From: Favolaschia claudopus
Taxonomy: Eukaryota > Basidiomycota > Agaricomycetes > Agaricales > Mycenaceae
Direction of reading: 5' to 3'
Length of the DNA: 64,000 bases
NCBI GenBank assembly: GCA_037176885.1
Contig: JAWWNJ010000007.1
Coordinates: 2,666,001-2,730,000, forward strand
Below are positions 24,785 through 35,819 of the stretch, in pieces; position 1 is the first letter of the stretch; the number at the start of each line of letters is the position of its first letter. Under the pieces are notes generated by a model. That model did no database searches and had not been told where the DNA came from. It worked only from the letters and a program-made list of their open reading frames with translations. A program made the position numbers and the translations under genes.

Positions 24785-25050
24785 TTGGGCTTTCTAGATC
24801 CAACTGAAGTCGTGCGTGCAGTTCACCTGATTCCTGCCTTCCAACTGGGGAGGACGTCCGAACGTCTTGAATCCGCAATTACACGCAATTTTCACGCCGA
24901 AAACCATGAAGATCAAATATCACTATGTCAAACGGTGAGTTCTCTTTCGTTTGAAAGTATTCGAACTTGAACGAATTATTCAGCAGGTTCGTTAATGGGG
25001 ATACCTATCTTCATGAGGTATATTCGCTACTGAATTAGATACCGTGATTA
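24785..25050 (+). pseudogene. Fragment of a KDZ-transposon-associated protein
   Basis: The frame GFLDPTEVVRAVHLIPAFQL, then GRTSE, resembles the C-terminal region of proteins found with KDZ-type DNA transposons in Agaricomycetes, which usually have FLDP-x-x-V-x-R-x-VHLIPAF followed by YYVN-x-F-V-D. Here the second motif appears as KYHYVKR in another frame at about 24910-24930, then FVNGDTYLHE after an intron-like gap. Frame changes, missing N terminus and early stops make it a relic. Family assignment is from memory of the motif. Confidence 0.55.
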
Positions 25051-26900
25051 CTGCGATCTCGCTCGCGGAAGATGCAGGCGAGGGAACAACAGCGAACGGG
25101 GCCGACGAGATGGATATTGATCCACCCGTTTCAGTGGTGCGGCGAGGAGGTGACTTGAGGACTGGCGATGAATTTGAAGGATCAGATTGAGAGGGCTTTG
25201 TGAACCACTCTAGTTCAGACGAATTGAGTGAGGACGAGGAGAGATTGCCATCGAACGAGGGGTGAGGAAGAAACAGACAACGAATTTCCTGACTGCGCGG
25301 GTCTTGCCGACTTCTGATATGTAGAATAAATTATATCTGGTCCTTGCTTTACCTGTCATTGCGTCCTGGATGTGGCGAAATGGAAGAAATTGAAAATTGG
25401 AAGGCATTGCCGAAAGGAGGAATACGACACGTGACCGCGTATTCAAAACAGCCGCCGCCCCTGACGCGCTTCTTGCTCCCGACCACCATGTCGCCATCCG
25501 CCCCCGCCAACCACTCAGTCCCTCCAACACCTTCCTCCTCCTCTGCTGCTCCTCGACTGCTGGTATCACCCCCCCGCCAAACGGGCCTATAATGTGACCT
25601 CAATACCGGGGTGGGCCAACGACTAAACAACGACGCCGCGCCGTCCAAGCGCGAGGGAAGGCGAGGACGCACCTGCATTCTTTGAACTGGTGTCTGCAGT
25701 GTGTATGTTGCTTCTTCTCGACGTTCAATACTGATCTTTACACCTAGTCTCGCGCAGCAGCCACTAGCAGCCAGCGGCGTCCGCCAAGGCGACATGGGAA
25801 ATCGGAAGCACGAAACCGCCTACGTCCTGGATGATCTACGCGAAGCCCTCGTTGTTACAACAAGTCCGCCGAGCTCTCAACTTCCCTAGGGCCCATACTC
25901 AGGGACCCCATCAACGGATTCATCGCCGCCGCCGACTCGCAATATTGCCGACTATCTATCGCTGACCGCCTGAGTTCACGACACCGATGGCTCTCGCCAA
26001 TGACCTCCGAGTCGCTCGTCGCTCACACCGCACTACGTTTTCTCCTCTATGTTAATTTCAGCTCACTCTGTGTCGTCAACGCCAGATCGCCACCTCTGCC
26101 AACTCTTCCAACTTCGACACCGGCCGACGCCGAGATCTTCGCGTCGACCACCCTCGCCACCCGCTTCTCGCCCTTCCCCGCTTGTATCCATCAACCCGTC
26201 GCCATCGAGCGCTGCGCCGACGGATGTATGTCTCCGCCGCTGTTCTATAGGTCATTCAAACTAACGACATTAGTTTCGCTCGTCTGTTTCCCCGGGCCTA
26301 ACGTCCTCTCTTCTCACAGTGAGTCACACAGCACCAACACCCTCGCTCCCTCACAGCATCCGCCGGGTCCCACGCCGCCGCCGCCATTCGCCATACCCAT
26401 AAGCTCATTGCCCCAATCAACGACTCACAATCTACCCCACACCCGCGGCAAAGAGTACGTTGCAACGCCGATGTGTCCCGAACGGCGCTGACACCACTTC
26501 ATAGCCACTCACGCGCGGCAAAACTGTGGTCGTCGTGCACTTCTACACGGCGCCTTCGACCCATACAATCCGGAGAAGGGTTTTTCCTCGCATTTAATTC
26601 TCCTTGCAGGTGGGTTCTTCCACTTCTCGTATTGCACAGACATATGGGCGACTACCAGGTTCGGCTCCACAAGGAATCCTTGGCTCAATGCGCAAACGCC
26701 GCGCAGCTCGTCGTGCGCCGGCTTGTAACTTACGTCTGGATAACAACACGTTAAGGTACTCGCCTTTGTCTCATGAGCGCTACGCTGCCTCACATTTTCG
26801 ATAGATTCCTTGCAGATTCCTCGATTGCATCATTCGCCGCAAGTGTTGGTCTACTGTTAAAACTTACTATTAACTGTTATCTAAATCAGGATGATGTTCG
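25051..26900. other. GC- and proline-codon-rich spacer
   Basis: About 25060-25210 is acid-codon-rich and may be the tail of the transposon relic. From 25400 to 26480 long open frames on both strands encode only proline/serine-rich low-complexity sequence with no motif. I see no supported gene or RNA. Confidence 0.4.
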
Positions 26901-27659
26901 TGTGCAATGTCTTTCCCTCGCAACATATATGCTGCTTCTTCAACTCTAGCCGAAAGTCGTACATCTTAACCTGTGAGTGTCTACGCGCCGCGTTTCAATT
27001 TGTTCACCCAAATCCAGAGCACCCACGGATTACATATTCCGAGCCAATATCGAACATAGCTGCGCAGCAATAGAATGGGTTTTCTTTTCTGTAAGTATAT
27101 GCCGTCGGTTCGTCATCTTGAGTCACTGATATCATCTCAGAGACTCATTTGCTCTGCAGAATCGTCTCGTGTAAATCATCCTCTGTAAGTGCGAAAACCT
27201 GTGGTGTGTGCTTAGGCTCAAGTTTCTTTCCAGGCCTCGCGTCTCTATGTGTACCGTTCGCGTGAGTACCCCATAATTAATCATTGTGTTGGCTGATTTC
27301 TGATGAATCGCGCTTTAGGAGCCCACGGAAACTGTATTCTCGTGAGTCGTTCTCATCTCTCGTGTTCATTAGCTGACTTTGTTCGTTTTCAACTTTAGAT
27401 TCTACCCTTGATTCTCCCCTTGACTCTCAGCGTCGAACCGTAAGTCTTGACCTTGCAATTCATTTGCCTCGCGCTAATTGTTTGTTTACATAGTGCTGTG
27501 ATCTCTCCGCTTGTTCCGTACTCAGGACATGTTGTATTAGTCATAAATATATATGAACTTCACATTATTATCGAGGAAATCGTAAGAAATGAGCAGGAAA
27601 ACGAAGAAAGGCGACCACAGGCCTTCGAAGTCGTTCAAAGTCCTTCGAAGGGGTCCTAG
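26900..27659 (+). other. Ladder of intron-like segments with tiny exons
   Basis: At least five consecutive segments have good fungal intron borders (GTGAGT or GTAAGT to CTTTAG, CTCAG or CATAG) and lengths of 45-70 nt, separating exon-like pieces of 23-45 nt between about 27090 and 27500. Removing them leaves a frame open from about 27142 to 27659 that contains ILILPLILPLTLSVEPAV. I do not recognise the product and found no start codon in frame. It may be a decayed membrane-protein gene or a spliced non-coding transcript. Confidence 0.3.
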
Positions 27660-28414
27660 CCCAAGCAAGGCTTTGAAGCCCTTTTCCTATTCCACCGTCC
27701 CTATGAAGGACCTCCGAAGGGTGTTCCCAGGCTGCGGGCCAATTTGAGGGACTTTGTGCCCTTTGAGGTGACTTCGATGAGGCTTTGGAGGTTTTTCCAC
27801 GTTTGGTGATGTGGGAATAGCAAACACGATCACGTGGAATCGTGCCGTCGCGCGTCGACGCCATCGCGGGGAACGAAAAAAAACAATAAGATTCGTGACA
27901 AAGGGACAAGTCAGGTCCCAAAACACGGGATATCAAGGGCAAATAAATCATTGGCCTGCAATTTCTTTTAAATTTTCGCGTGGCCTGTACCCAGCAGGTA
28001 GGGATTGGAGAGACCGAAATTCGTCATGAATGTGGCCGACAATGTCATCTATGAGCTCCTGTGGAAGCGCAGGCGAGAGTCAAGGCATTTTGCGTTCCGG
28101 GGTGATGGTCGGGAGCAAGTAAACGATAAATGAGACCAAGCAATGTCAGATAAATAACACCAAAGTTGAAGGTTGAAAAATCATTCAGCGATAAGTTTCA
28201 ATATTGGCAAGCCTCGATTGTGCATCGTGATTATTCCTAGGTTGAGAATATATGTCAATGCAGCACTAAAATCCCCTCCACGCTTGATTCTTTGAAAGTA
28301 AGCTTCTGCAATACAGTAAACTCAAAGCTGGTGTAGACTCATCTTCAATGTGAGACTCCAAGATGCGGAATGTGAGTTGAATAAACCTACTCGATGCTCG
28401 TATCCAGTCCAAAG
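27660..28414. other. Spacer with scattered CTTCGAAG/CTTTGAAG motifs
   Basis: Short motifs such as GGCCTTCGAAG, CCTTCGAAGG and GGCTTTGAAG recur between 27610 and 27800, similar to motifs near 42352 and 61810. No gene is supported. Confidence 0.35.
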
Positions 28415-28540
28415 CTCTATTGCGCTGGTGCGCCGCTGCGAATCTTCATAACGTTGAACATGTTTCTTCCAAGTCCATGCAGGAGAAGCCCGTTCGATTC
28501 GGGAGGGAGCTGTGGTTTCTTTAAGTGGAGACTTTTTTTC
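28415..28540 (+). repeat. SINE-like element with tRNA-type pol III promoter (copy 1)
   Basis: TGCGCTGGTGCGC near 28421 resembles an A box and CCCGTTCGATTCGGG near 28489 is a good B box; a run of seven T near 28530 could terminate pol III. The same layout recurs at 28.8 kb and in the 50-52 kb cluster. Confidence 0.6.
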
Positions 28541-28814
28541 ATGACATTCAACCAAGACGAACCAATTAGCAGAATTAGCAGTTATACACAGTCTACAAGG
28601 CGAGAATCAGAGCGATATATATGAACAGTTCAGTGTCAGCTTACGAACAGTCAAAATATGCTCATACCAAGGCTTGAATGCGATGGTGCGTCCCTACAAG
28701 TACTTAGGTCGAGAACGCGGTTCGAGCGTGTCCTGTAATTTCCTGGTGAGATTTTGTCAATGCATGGCACCCTGGTACTTGAATACAAACTGCCCCGAAT
28801 TCTGTATCATGAAT

Positions 28815-28927
28815 CATCGAGTGCGCTGGTGCGCGTCTGCTAGCCATAGGCCCTAGGCGTGAGGTACACAGGCAGATCGCCCGTTCGATTCGGGATATTC
28901 GATTATCCAAGCGGGGGGGATTTTTTT
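28815..28927 (+). repeat. SINE-like element (copy 2)
   Basis: A-box-like GTGCGCTGGTGCGCGTC near 28821, B-box CCCGTTCGATTCGGG near 28880 and a T7 run at 28921-28927. It lies 400 bp from copy 1 in the same orientation. Confidence 0.6.
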
Positions 28928-29700
28928 CTCATTCACCCGCGTTAACGGTTTTTATCTTGAGCAAGAAAATTGAAAGATTACAACGACTTGCAGTCCTTTT
29001 TATCATGTTCCTCGAAGGCTAGACTCGTAACCAGTCTGCTACGCGAGGCCGATCGGGTTACGAGTCTACTCGAAGGCTCGAACCAGGGGAATGACGGTGA
29101 AGACAATTGGAGCCTGTTCTATTTTCACTCGAGATGAGTGATAGCCACATACAGCAAAGGGAAATAATGTCCTGAATCCACCTGTAAAGGGTACCTGTTT
29201 ACCTTGTCTTATATCGTCCCAATAATTCACTGACAGTGAGCAGTGTGGTACGGGATCACCGATGCGGAATTCCACTCGGGAGCACTGCTGCCAGGCATGA
29301 TGTAAATTTAGGGTCGAAACTAAGTCCGAGCTCGGTCTAGACCCACCAAGAAGCGGAGAAGATAAGCCCAGTGGAGAATCTCGGGTTTAAACAGATAGAA
29401 AACTCGAGGAGAACATGAGTCGGTCCGGCTGCCACCGCGAATTTGCAGGTAAAAAAATCGAAAGCCAGTAAATCGATCAAGCTTTGAGCAAGGAAAGCAG
29501 ATTTTTCGAAGCCAGTAGAACGAAAAGCAGTCGTAAACGACGAGCAAGAGGCCGTCGATGACTCGATGATGGTGGATTGAGTTTAAGTTGCAAAAGATGT
29601 GCTCGGCCCGAAAAATCCGGTCAACATCTGATGATCTTTTGACAGATTGCTTTGTCAGCAGCGGCTTGCTTGTCCCCCGCCATCGTCTGTGTGCCGCAAA
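28928..29700. other. Intergenic region upstream of the phosphatase gene
   Basis: Apart from the hairpin no feature is supported. Confidence 0.4.
29021..29067. repeat. 12-bp inverted repeat, potential hairpin
   Basis: AGACTCGTAACC at 29021-29032 is the exact reverse complement of GGTTACGAGTCT at 29056-29067, with a 23-nt spacer. No other feature explains it. Confidence 0.5.
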
Positions 29701-30439
29701 ATGATTCGGTTCGACACTCTCCCGCCCGAAGTAATGCAAGCAATGTGCACCCCCATGCACCAGATTCTCCCCCCGACTGCCCTCCCACCAACGAACTCCC
29801 AGATGCCCCACCCCTCCTCGGCATCCCCATACGCTCCCTATCCTTCGTCATCGTCATCTGCGACGCAACCCCCAAAGATGAGCGGCGGGCTTTATCTGGG
29901 ATCTCTCAGCGCCGTCAACGACCACCCTTTGCTGCGGTCGCATGGGATTACGCACCTCGTACAGGCTTTGGAAGCGCCATGGGCGCCTCCAGCACGAAAG
30001 GAGGATGGATTCGTGGCCTATAGTATCGATATTCGGGATAAGGAGACTGTGGATCTGAGACCACATTTGGAGGCCGCCTGCGTATACATTGAGCGCGCAT
30101 TGAAACGCGGCGAGGGCGTGTTGGTGCATTGTCAGCAGGTTCGTGATCTTGACCTTGTTCTTTTTGATTGGTTCTATTTTTTTTTTCGAGCAATTCCTTT
30201 TTTCGTAGACCAACGATAATGAACTAATCTTCTACGCATTTCTGCAGGGCGTCTCCCGCTCCCCGTCAATCGTCATCGCATACCTCATCCGCAACCATGG
30301 CATGTCCTACGAAGCCGCCCTGGCATTCGTCAAGCGCAAACGCGCCTGTGCGAAACCGAACCCCGGCTTCGCGCGTGCGCTCGTGGAGTGGGAGCAGGCT
30401 TGGCGCCGGCCCCAGGCTCAACGGCGATTTACATCCTGA
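29701..30439 (+). CDS. Dual-specificity protein phosphatase
   Basis: It removes phosphate from tyrosine and serine/threonine residues. Starting at MIRFDTLPPEVMQAMC, a proline/serine-rich N-terminal tail of about 60 residues precedes the catalytic domain: GGLYLGSLSAVNDHPLLRSH, then GITHLVQALE, VLVHCQQ, and after one GT-AG intron (about 30138-30247) GVSRSPSIVIAYLIRNHGMS. The joined HCQQGVSRS is the C-x5-R active-site loop with the nucleophile cysteine and the binding arginine; the general-acid aspartate is probably in DIRDKETVDLRPH. Total about 210 residues. The frame is open upstream to 29647, but the ATG at 29701 is the best start. Substrate unknown. Confidence 0.9.
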
Positions 30440-31825
30440 ATTAGGCAGGATTTCTGTGTAATAACAAAAACGCCCGGTCGCGTGCGTTTCTTCTCTTCTT
30501 CGGCATGTAGTAATTGACAGAATGCATGTCCCGTAGATTCGCCACACCCGACTCATTTGCGGGATTTCTAATCCAACTACTGACGCCGACCTTCGCTCAT
30601 TCACCACTCTCGTTCTTGGATTTCTCACGACTCACCGACACACATCATTCATCCACCATCTATCCAATCAATCCAATCCGCAACCTGACTGTCTACGTCG
30701 CGCCTCAGGAACCCCTGTCTGTCTGCTAATTCACTCACTCTGTCATTGTACATACCACGCTCATTCTCATCTTATCGCATTATCATCGCGTGACGCCGTT
30801 CCTTTCACTGAATCTGTATCTCATTCGTTATCTTTCTCGGACTCGGACATGCAGACGGACAGACATCCTCGGACGCTTTCTTTGCGCCTCCCATCTACCC
30901 ATCGATCGCGCGACTAGTACTGGTGCTTCGTGGGTTCAAATAAACCCCGACACCGACCTCTTGGAAAATCATGTTGTATTGTATTGTACGAGTTCTTGTC
31001 TTATATCTTGTCGGACATCATCTGCTACCTGCCCACGCACGCACTCACATCCATCCATCCATCCCTCCATTCATCCTATACCACCATCCCTCCATCCTAT
31101 TTTCTTCTCTATATCATCTATGTCCTTGTCTTGCTTTCGTTTTTGGGTTTACGGGCTCTTGTCGGACTATTTATTTATTTATCGAAATTTTTACGCATGC
31201 ATTTTCTCTATCGTCTTGTTCCTCTACTCTGTCTTGGGTATTTGGGTTGTTTTGGTCTTCCACGCAGTTTCTTTCTTTCGTTTTTGTTTGTACTACTCTT
31301 TTTTTGCCTTGCTCACTGATACACGTTCTGTTTGCCGCGTTTGAAAATCTTGAACTGAGCACTCCAACAGCTGTAAAGCCAATGCGCATACTCGTTGGAG
31401 CAGAGCCTAAGATAGTCTGATCTGGGTTCAACTCCCACCGCTGATATTTCCCTGCTCAGTGCATGCTTGTTCTTTTTTGCCAAAAAAACGTAACCTTCTC
31501 GAGTGAGGGCTTCCTACGGATTTCCTTACTACAGTAGTAAGTAGCAGCGTCTGAATATCCAGATTCGAGGCGGGAAGAAAGATTGGGCGATCCGTATTTC
31601 TCGCTCAAGGATTTCACGGCGAGGAGCCGTCGGATTGACTGTAAAGTTTAAGTTCAAGTTGAGTTCAAGTGGCTCGTGGGTAGCCGGCTCGCCGGGCCGG
31701 AACCGCGGGCTTGTTCCGAAGCTACAAACATCTTTTATTGATCGCCACGCGTTGTCCGAGTGTCACGTCCAGTGTCCCCAAAGTGTCCCTCTCCAACAAC
31801 CACTGTGCTAGTTGAGAACTAGGGA
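30440..31825. other. Pyrimidine-rich spacer with simple repeats
   Basis: Plus-strand C/T-rich sequence; a CATC-type microsatellite lies at about 31048-31105 and TATT repeats near 31168. Open frames here are compositional. A B-box-like GGTTCAACTCCC occurs near 31427 without a full tRNA fold. Confidence 0.45.
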
Positions 31826-33265
31826 ATGTCTTCAATGTCCTTGGGCCCCATCTTTCCTCAAGAACTCTTGGATGCAATCGTGGGCCACATGAATCTCGAG
31901 GAGTATCTGAAGACCCTCAAATCTTGCTCCCTTGTAGCATCCATATTACGCTATTCCAGCCAGCGGATTCTGCTCAGTCGCTTGAATTTGCAGAGGCATG
32001 ACTACTCTTCGGTGGCAGAGCACTTTGCGGATTCGCCTCATTGTGCTGGCTATGTTACCACGCTCGTAATCGGGAAAGAGGAACTTCGTTGTGTCGATTG
32101 GGGTGGCGCACAAGCGGATACTCTTGCTGAAGTCCTCTCCCAGTTGCATCAGGTTCAGAAATGCCAGCTTGGAGGAGGCCTCATGATGGAAGGACCAGCT
32201 ATACATCCGCTTTTCCAGGACTTTCTTTCACGCCAACCGCTACGCGAGCTTGACCTCCGATCCGTTAACATTCCGGCATCGCTGCTCCTGAGCTTCATGA
32301 AATCATTGCCTACGATCTCTGTGGACCGCGCCTCTGTGGCGGACGATGATGCCACTGCCGCATCTCCCGTCGTCGGCGTACCAACAACTGCCCTCACCAC
32401 ACTTACCGTGTATAGCGAACAGGTGGGGGAGTTCCTCCTCCAACCACAGAGTGTTCCTTTTCTTGCAAAACTGCAACATCTAGCTATAGAACCTAGTGGT
32501 CGTCGTTGGCCAGCAGCTTTGATCACAGCAGCGTCTTCAACGCTGCAGCACATCGAGTTCATGTGTCAATGTCAGTACTACATCGTGCCAATATTTTCGC
32601 CGTAATTCGCTGATTATTCTTCCTTCGATCTGCAAAGACTTGGACAGTCCACTCGTCCAGTCAGAATTCCCGCGGCTGACTGCCCTTCGTGTTCTGGAAT
32701 TCTTTCTTAGCGACTTGGCAAGCGTCTCGCGGACATCCGTTACAATCTTGGGAGCAATAAGAACACTGGCTGCCTTGGTTCTTCCGCAAATGTGCCCCGC
32801 GCTCGAGGAGGTCGTGATTAAGCGGAGGTTCCAAAGTGATTGGGAGGGCGGGGACAGGCCCTACGTTTATCTGAGCACGTTGTTGGATGCCATGCTTGCG
32901 GCCTACCCCACCCCTCCCCGCGCTACTTGGTCTCTCGTGATGGAAAGAGGAAGCCCGACTGTCTTCGACGCATTTGCTAACGCTGTACGGGCGGGTATGC
33001 CCAAAGCTAAGGAAAGTGGTCGACTTTCTCTCAGAGGACAAGTTTCTTCTGGTCCGCAAGCTACAAAGAGGGTCAGCGTCGTTTCTACGTCTGCACTCGT
33101 GAATGAATTGCTGATGCGTGCTTTAGCCTTTCCCTCTTTGAATTACATCATGGAATCGAAGAAGACATATACATCGAGCGGGACTCAGATGTAGATTCTC
33201 TGATCAGCGTACTAGCATGTTACTTTCTTGAATATAATGGAGCTCCGGTGAATTTATTTATGTAG
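31826..33265 (+). CDS. F-box-like protein
   Basis: It starts at MSSMSLGPIFPQELLDAIVG, an F-box-like N terminus common in agarics (the PQEL-DAIV core followed by CSLVA), then about 240 residues of leucine-rich sequence. One GT-AG intron (about 32570-32637) joins EFMCQY to LDSPLVQSEFPRLTALRVLE. The 3' end is uncertain. Straight reading from there stops at 33194, but a different frame (FLSEDKFLLVRKLQRG, then HHGIEEDIYIERDSDVDSLI) looks more like the usual end of these proteins and stops at 33265. It needs one or two small introns or a frame change near 32990-33120. Role as an ubiquitin-ligase adaptor is inferred. Confidence 0.7.
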
Positions 33266-33518
33266 TTTCTGCCAGTGTGGGCGGAGACACCAATCTGCGC
33301 GCCAACATGCAAAAGCTTGTGGCCTCGATTCCATATAAAATCAAGGGAAGATATTTAGAATATAATATCCTCATCATCCGGATCCCACAGCAAATTTTTA
33401 TCGTCGAATTTGTTCCATCTCGCGCTCAATCGTTGAATTGGACGGTCAACACAAAATCGTGGGAAACGCTCACGTGACACGCGACGCGCTCCACACCTCT
33501 TGAACCTCAATTCTCACC

Positions 33519-34707
33519 ATGCCCAGAGCCAAAGACGCGGTAACTGCCATCCCCGACGGATTTATCCAAATCAACGACCACCCGGCCGAGCTTTGGTCTC
33601 AGGTGGCCTTCGACCGCGTCGAAGGTCTGCACGACGAGGAGCGGAACCGCGACCCCGATGCGCATGAGTGAGTGATAAGTATTAACGCGTCGAAAACGCG
33701 CGTGTCTGACGTTCTATAGCATGTACATCTATAATGACTACTTTGGATACGCGTGCTGCGACTTGGTGAGCTGAGAGCTCACACCTCTGTGTATGGAGTC
33801 TATCCGACTGACGCGCCGTGACTGAAGCTCAAAAGAGAGATGCTGGCTATTGGAAAGCTGGTCGCGAGCAAAAAAGAGAAACACACCCTGGCTACGTTTC
33901 ACAGAATCGAGGCGTTGACGCTCTACATGTGCCACAGCGGCGCGGCGGATACCTTTCATAGTGCGTCTGCAATTTTTTTTTGCGTTTATTTACAGCGAGC
34001 TGATCATTGTGACCATTAACAAGCCATCGACGACGGTGAATTCGCAGACGTCTTGTATACCGCCTTTGGCTCCCTCTGCTTGACATACATCCTCAATCTC
34101 GAGAGCGCCGCAAAACCGCAAAAGTTGAGCCCAACGCACCCATTGGATATTCTTAACCTCGAGAATGTCATTCGCACCGCTGCTAAGGGTGCGTTTTCTA
34201 ACTTCCCTTCCCCTTCCTTCCTTTGTCGTCTTCGCAATTCCTTACCCCGACATTGATGTAGCGATCATGCAATTCGCGGATATGGGCTTCGAAAATGAGC
34301 CGAATGAAGTTTCCGACGCGATGCTCCGGGTGCTTGAGCGCAACGATATGAACGGGACGCCCAAGGAGAAACTCATCCTCGGCAAATCCGCTGATTCGGA
34401 CGACGAAGACGACGATGCTGATAAAGAGAACGAGGGTGGAGAAGGAGAAGACGACGACGAAAGAGTGAAATCGCACCGCCCCAAGAAGAAGGCTCGCAGG
34501 TCGGGGGCAGACGACGTGGACGTCCGCGACGCCGCAAAGACGTGGAAAGCGAGCAAGGCGATGAAGGCGTTGAGGGAGGCGGAGGCGCCGTTTGAGTTTT
34601 ATGGACGCCCTTGGGATATCACGAAGTGGACGAAGGAGGAGATGGATAGGGAGAAAGCACGTTTCGCGGGAACTTTGTCTGACGACAACGCCGTTGGGTT
34701 TATCTGA
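33519..34707 (+). CDS. Conserved fungal protein of unknown function (intact paralog)
   Basis: Five exons join in frame. It begins MPRAKDAVTAIPDGFIQIND, continues through YIYNDYFGYACCDL, then LKREMLAIGKLVASKKEKHT and YTAFGSLCLTYILNLES, and after the last intron (34188-34260) AIMQFADMGFENEPNEVSDA. The final 150 residues are strongly acidic, then basic (KSHRPKKKARR, a likely nuclear signal), and end in DDNAVGFI with a stop at 34707. I do not recognise a named domain. A second, broken copy lies at 42.5-43.8 kb with the same exon borders, which supports this gene model and shows that the family has duplicated locally. Confidence 0.85.
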
Positions 34708-35742
34708 GTTCATTTTGTTTTCGCCTTATCTCTTGATACTTCACGCTAATAAAATATATACAGTTCTGTCTAGCTAGTCAATTCGTTGCATAATATTCGC
34801 TTTGCTAGAATCCTTGTCGGAATGTGGCGGTCTGGCGAATGTCCCCTTTGTTCCCCCGACGGGCGTTCGTCCCAAGTTACGCTGGCCGAAGACATCAGAT
34901 TCTGGTGAAAAGATGAAAAGAAAATTATCGAGAAGGTTCTCTTCAAGGTACACGATGCACTAAATTTGCCTGCTTGTAGGAATCTGACCTCAGGTTAGCT
35001 TCGTACTCGGCGCCGGTTGCTGTTCAAGATATTCATCTCAAAGACACAAGCTTGCAGTTGAAGATGCCGCTGAGTTCTGAATTAGTCCATTTGACCATCT
35101 TTTACCTCGGTCATCCCTCGGGCAAGCTTCCAACATGAGATTCTACTGCCAGAAAACAAGATCCCAACATCTCTTCTACTCTGGGTGGTTGTCCAACGTG
35201 ATGCTCCGTTTTTCGACTTGCCTCGGTCATCCTTCGGCCATGCATGTTCAAAACACTTTCTTTGCAGACTCGCCGAAGGTCCTAGATCATTCGTTAGTTT
35301 GCGCCATCGTCGCCGCTTATTTTCGCATTCTCGGCCCAAAATTCCTTCGGAATCCTTCCTCGACTTGCACATTCACACAACTCACTCTCTTGTGCATACC
35401 TGACTGATATTTCAGCAATTGATTCTCAGCATCGGAAATTCGGCCGCGGCGAAAGGACAGTTTGGCCGTTTTGTCCGTCCAACTTACTATGCTTACTCAG
35501 GTTTGTAGGAGTGCATCGTAAGTAACTCGGACCGACCGCGTACGGATACCTGTTTACCCACCTTCCGCCGACGCTCGAAGTGTGTTCCTTCCGGGAATCC
35601 GAACCACGTGCAAGTCTCCAACAAGCTCACTGGTCACCCGGATCCTCGTACGTCCGATTCGAAGTCTCGGACTTTTGGATCGCATTGGTCTACAACGACG
35701 TCGTCATGTTTCTGATTCGCGCAATGTGGGGGGATGATCTGC
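34708..35742. other. Intergenic region between unknown gene and asparagine synthetase
   Basis: No supported gene. A short direct repeat CCTCGGTCATCC(C/T)TCGG occurs near 35106 and 35220. Confidence 0.4.
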
Positions 35743-35744
35743 AG

Positions 35745-35753
35745 ATGTATAAA
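35745..35753 (+). promoter_or_regulatory. TATA box of the asparagine synthetase-like gene
   Basis: GTATAAATA lies about 70 bp before the ATG at 35820. Confidence 0.5.
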
Positions 35754-35819
35754 TACGGCCTCCTCGCGGTTTGTCTTGCTCCGCGCCGTTCACTTCGATT
35801 TTGAGTCTCTTTGTCGCTA

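Noticed and set aside
25349..26491. Possible proline-rich protein genes
   Set aside because: Low-complexity translation only; no joinable exons, no conserved motif.
31048..31105. CRISPR-like or regulated repeat array
   Set aside because: It is a simple CATC microsatellite; the organism is a eukaryote and no spacer structure exists.
30790..31431. Overlapping open frames that look like membrane proteins
   Set aside because: Hydrophobic translations arise from a C/T-rich strand with CATC and TATT microsatellites.
31385..31450. tRNA gene suggested by GGTTCAACTCCC
   Set aside because: No matching acceptor stem or D arm could be found around it.
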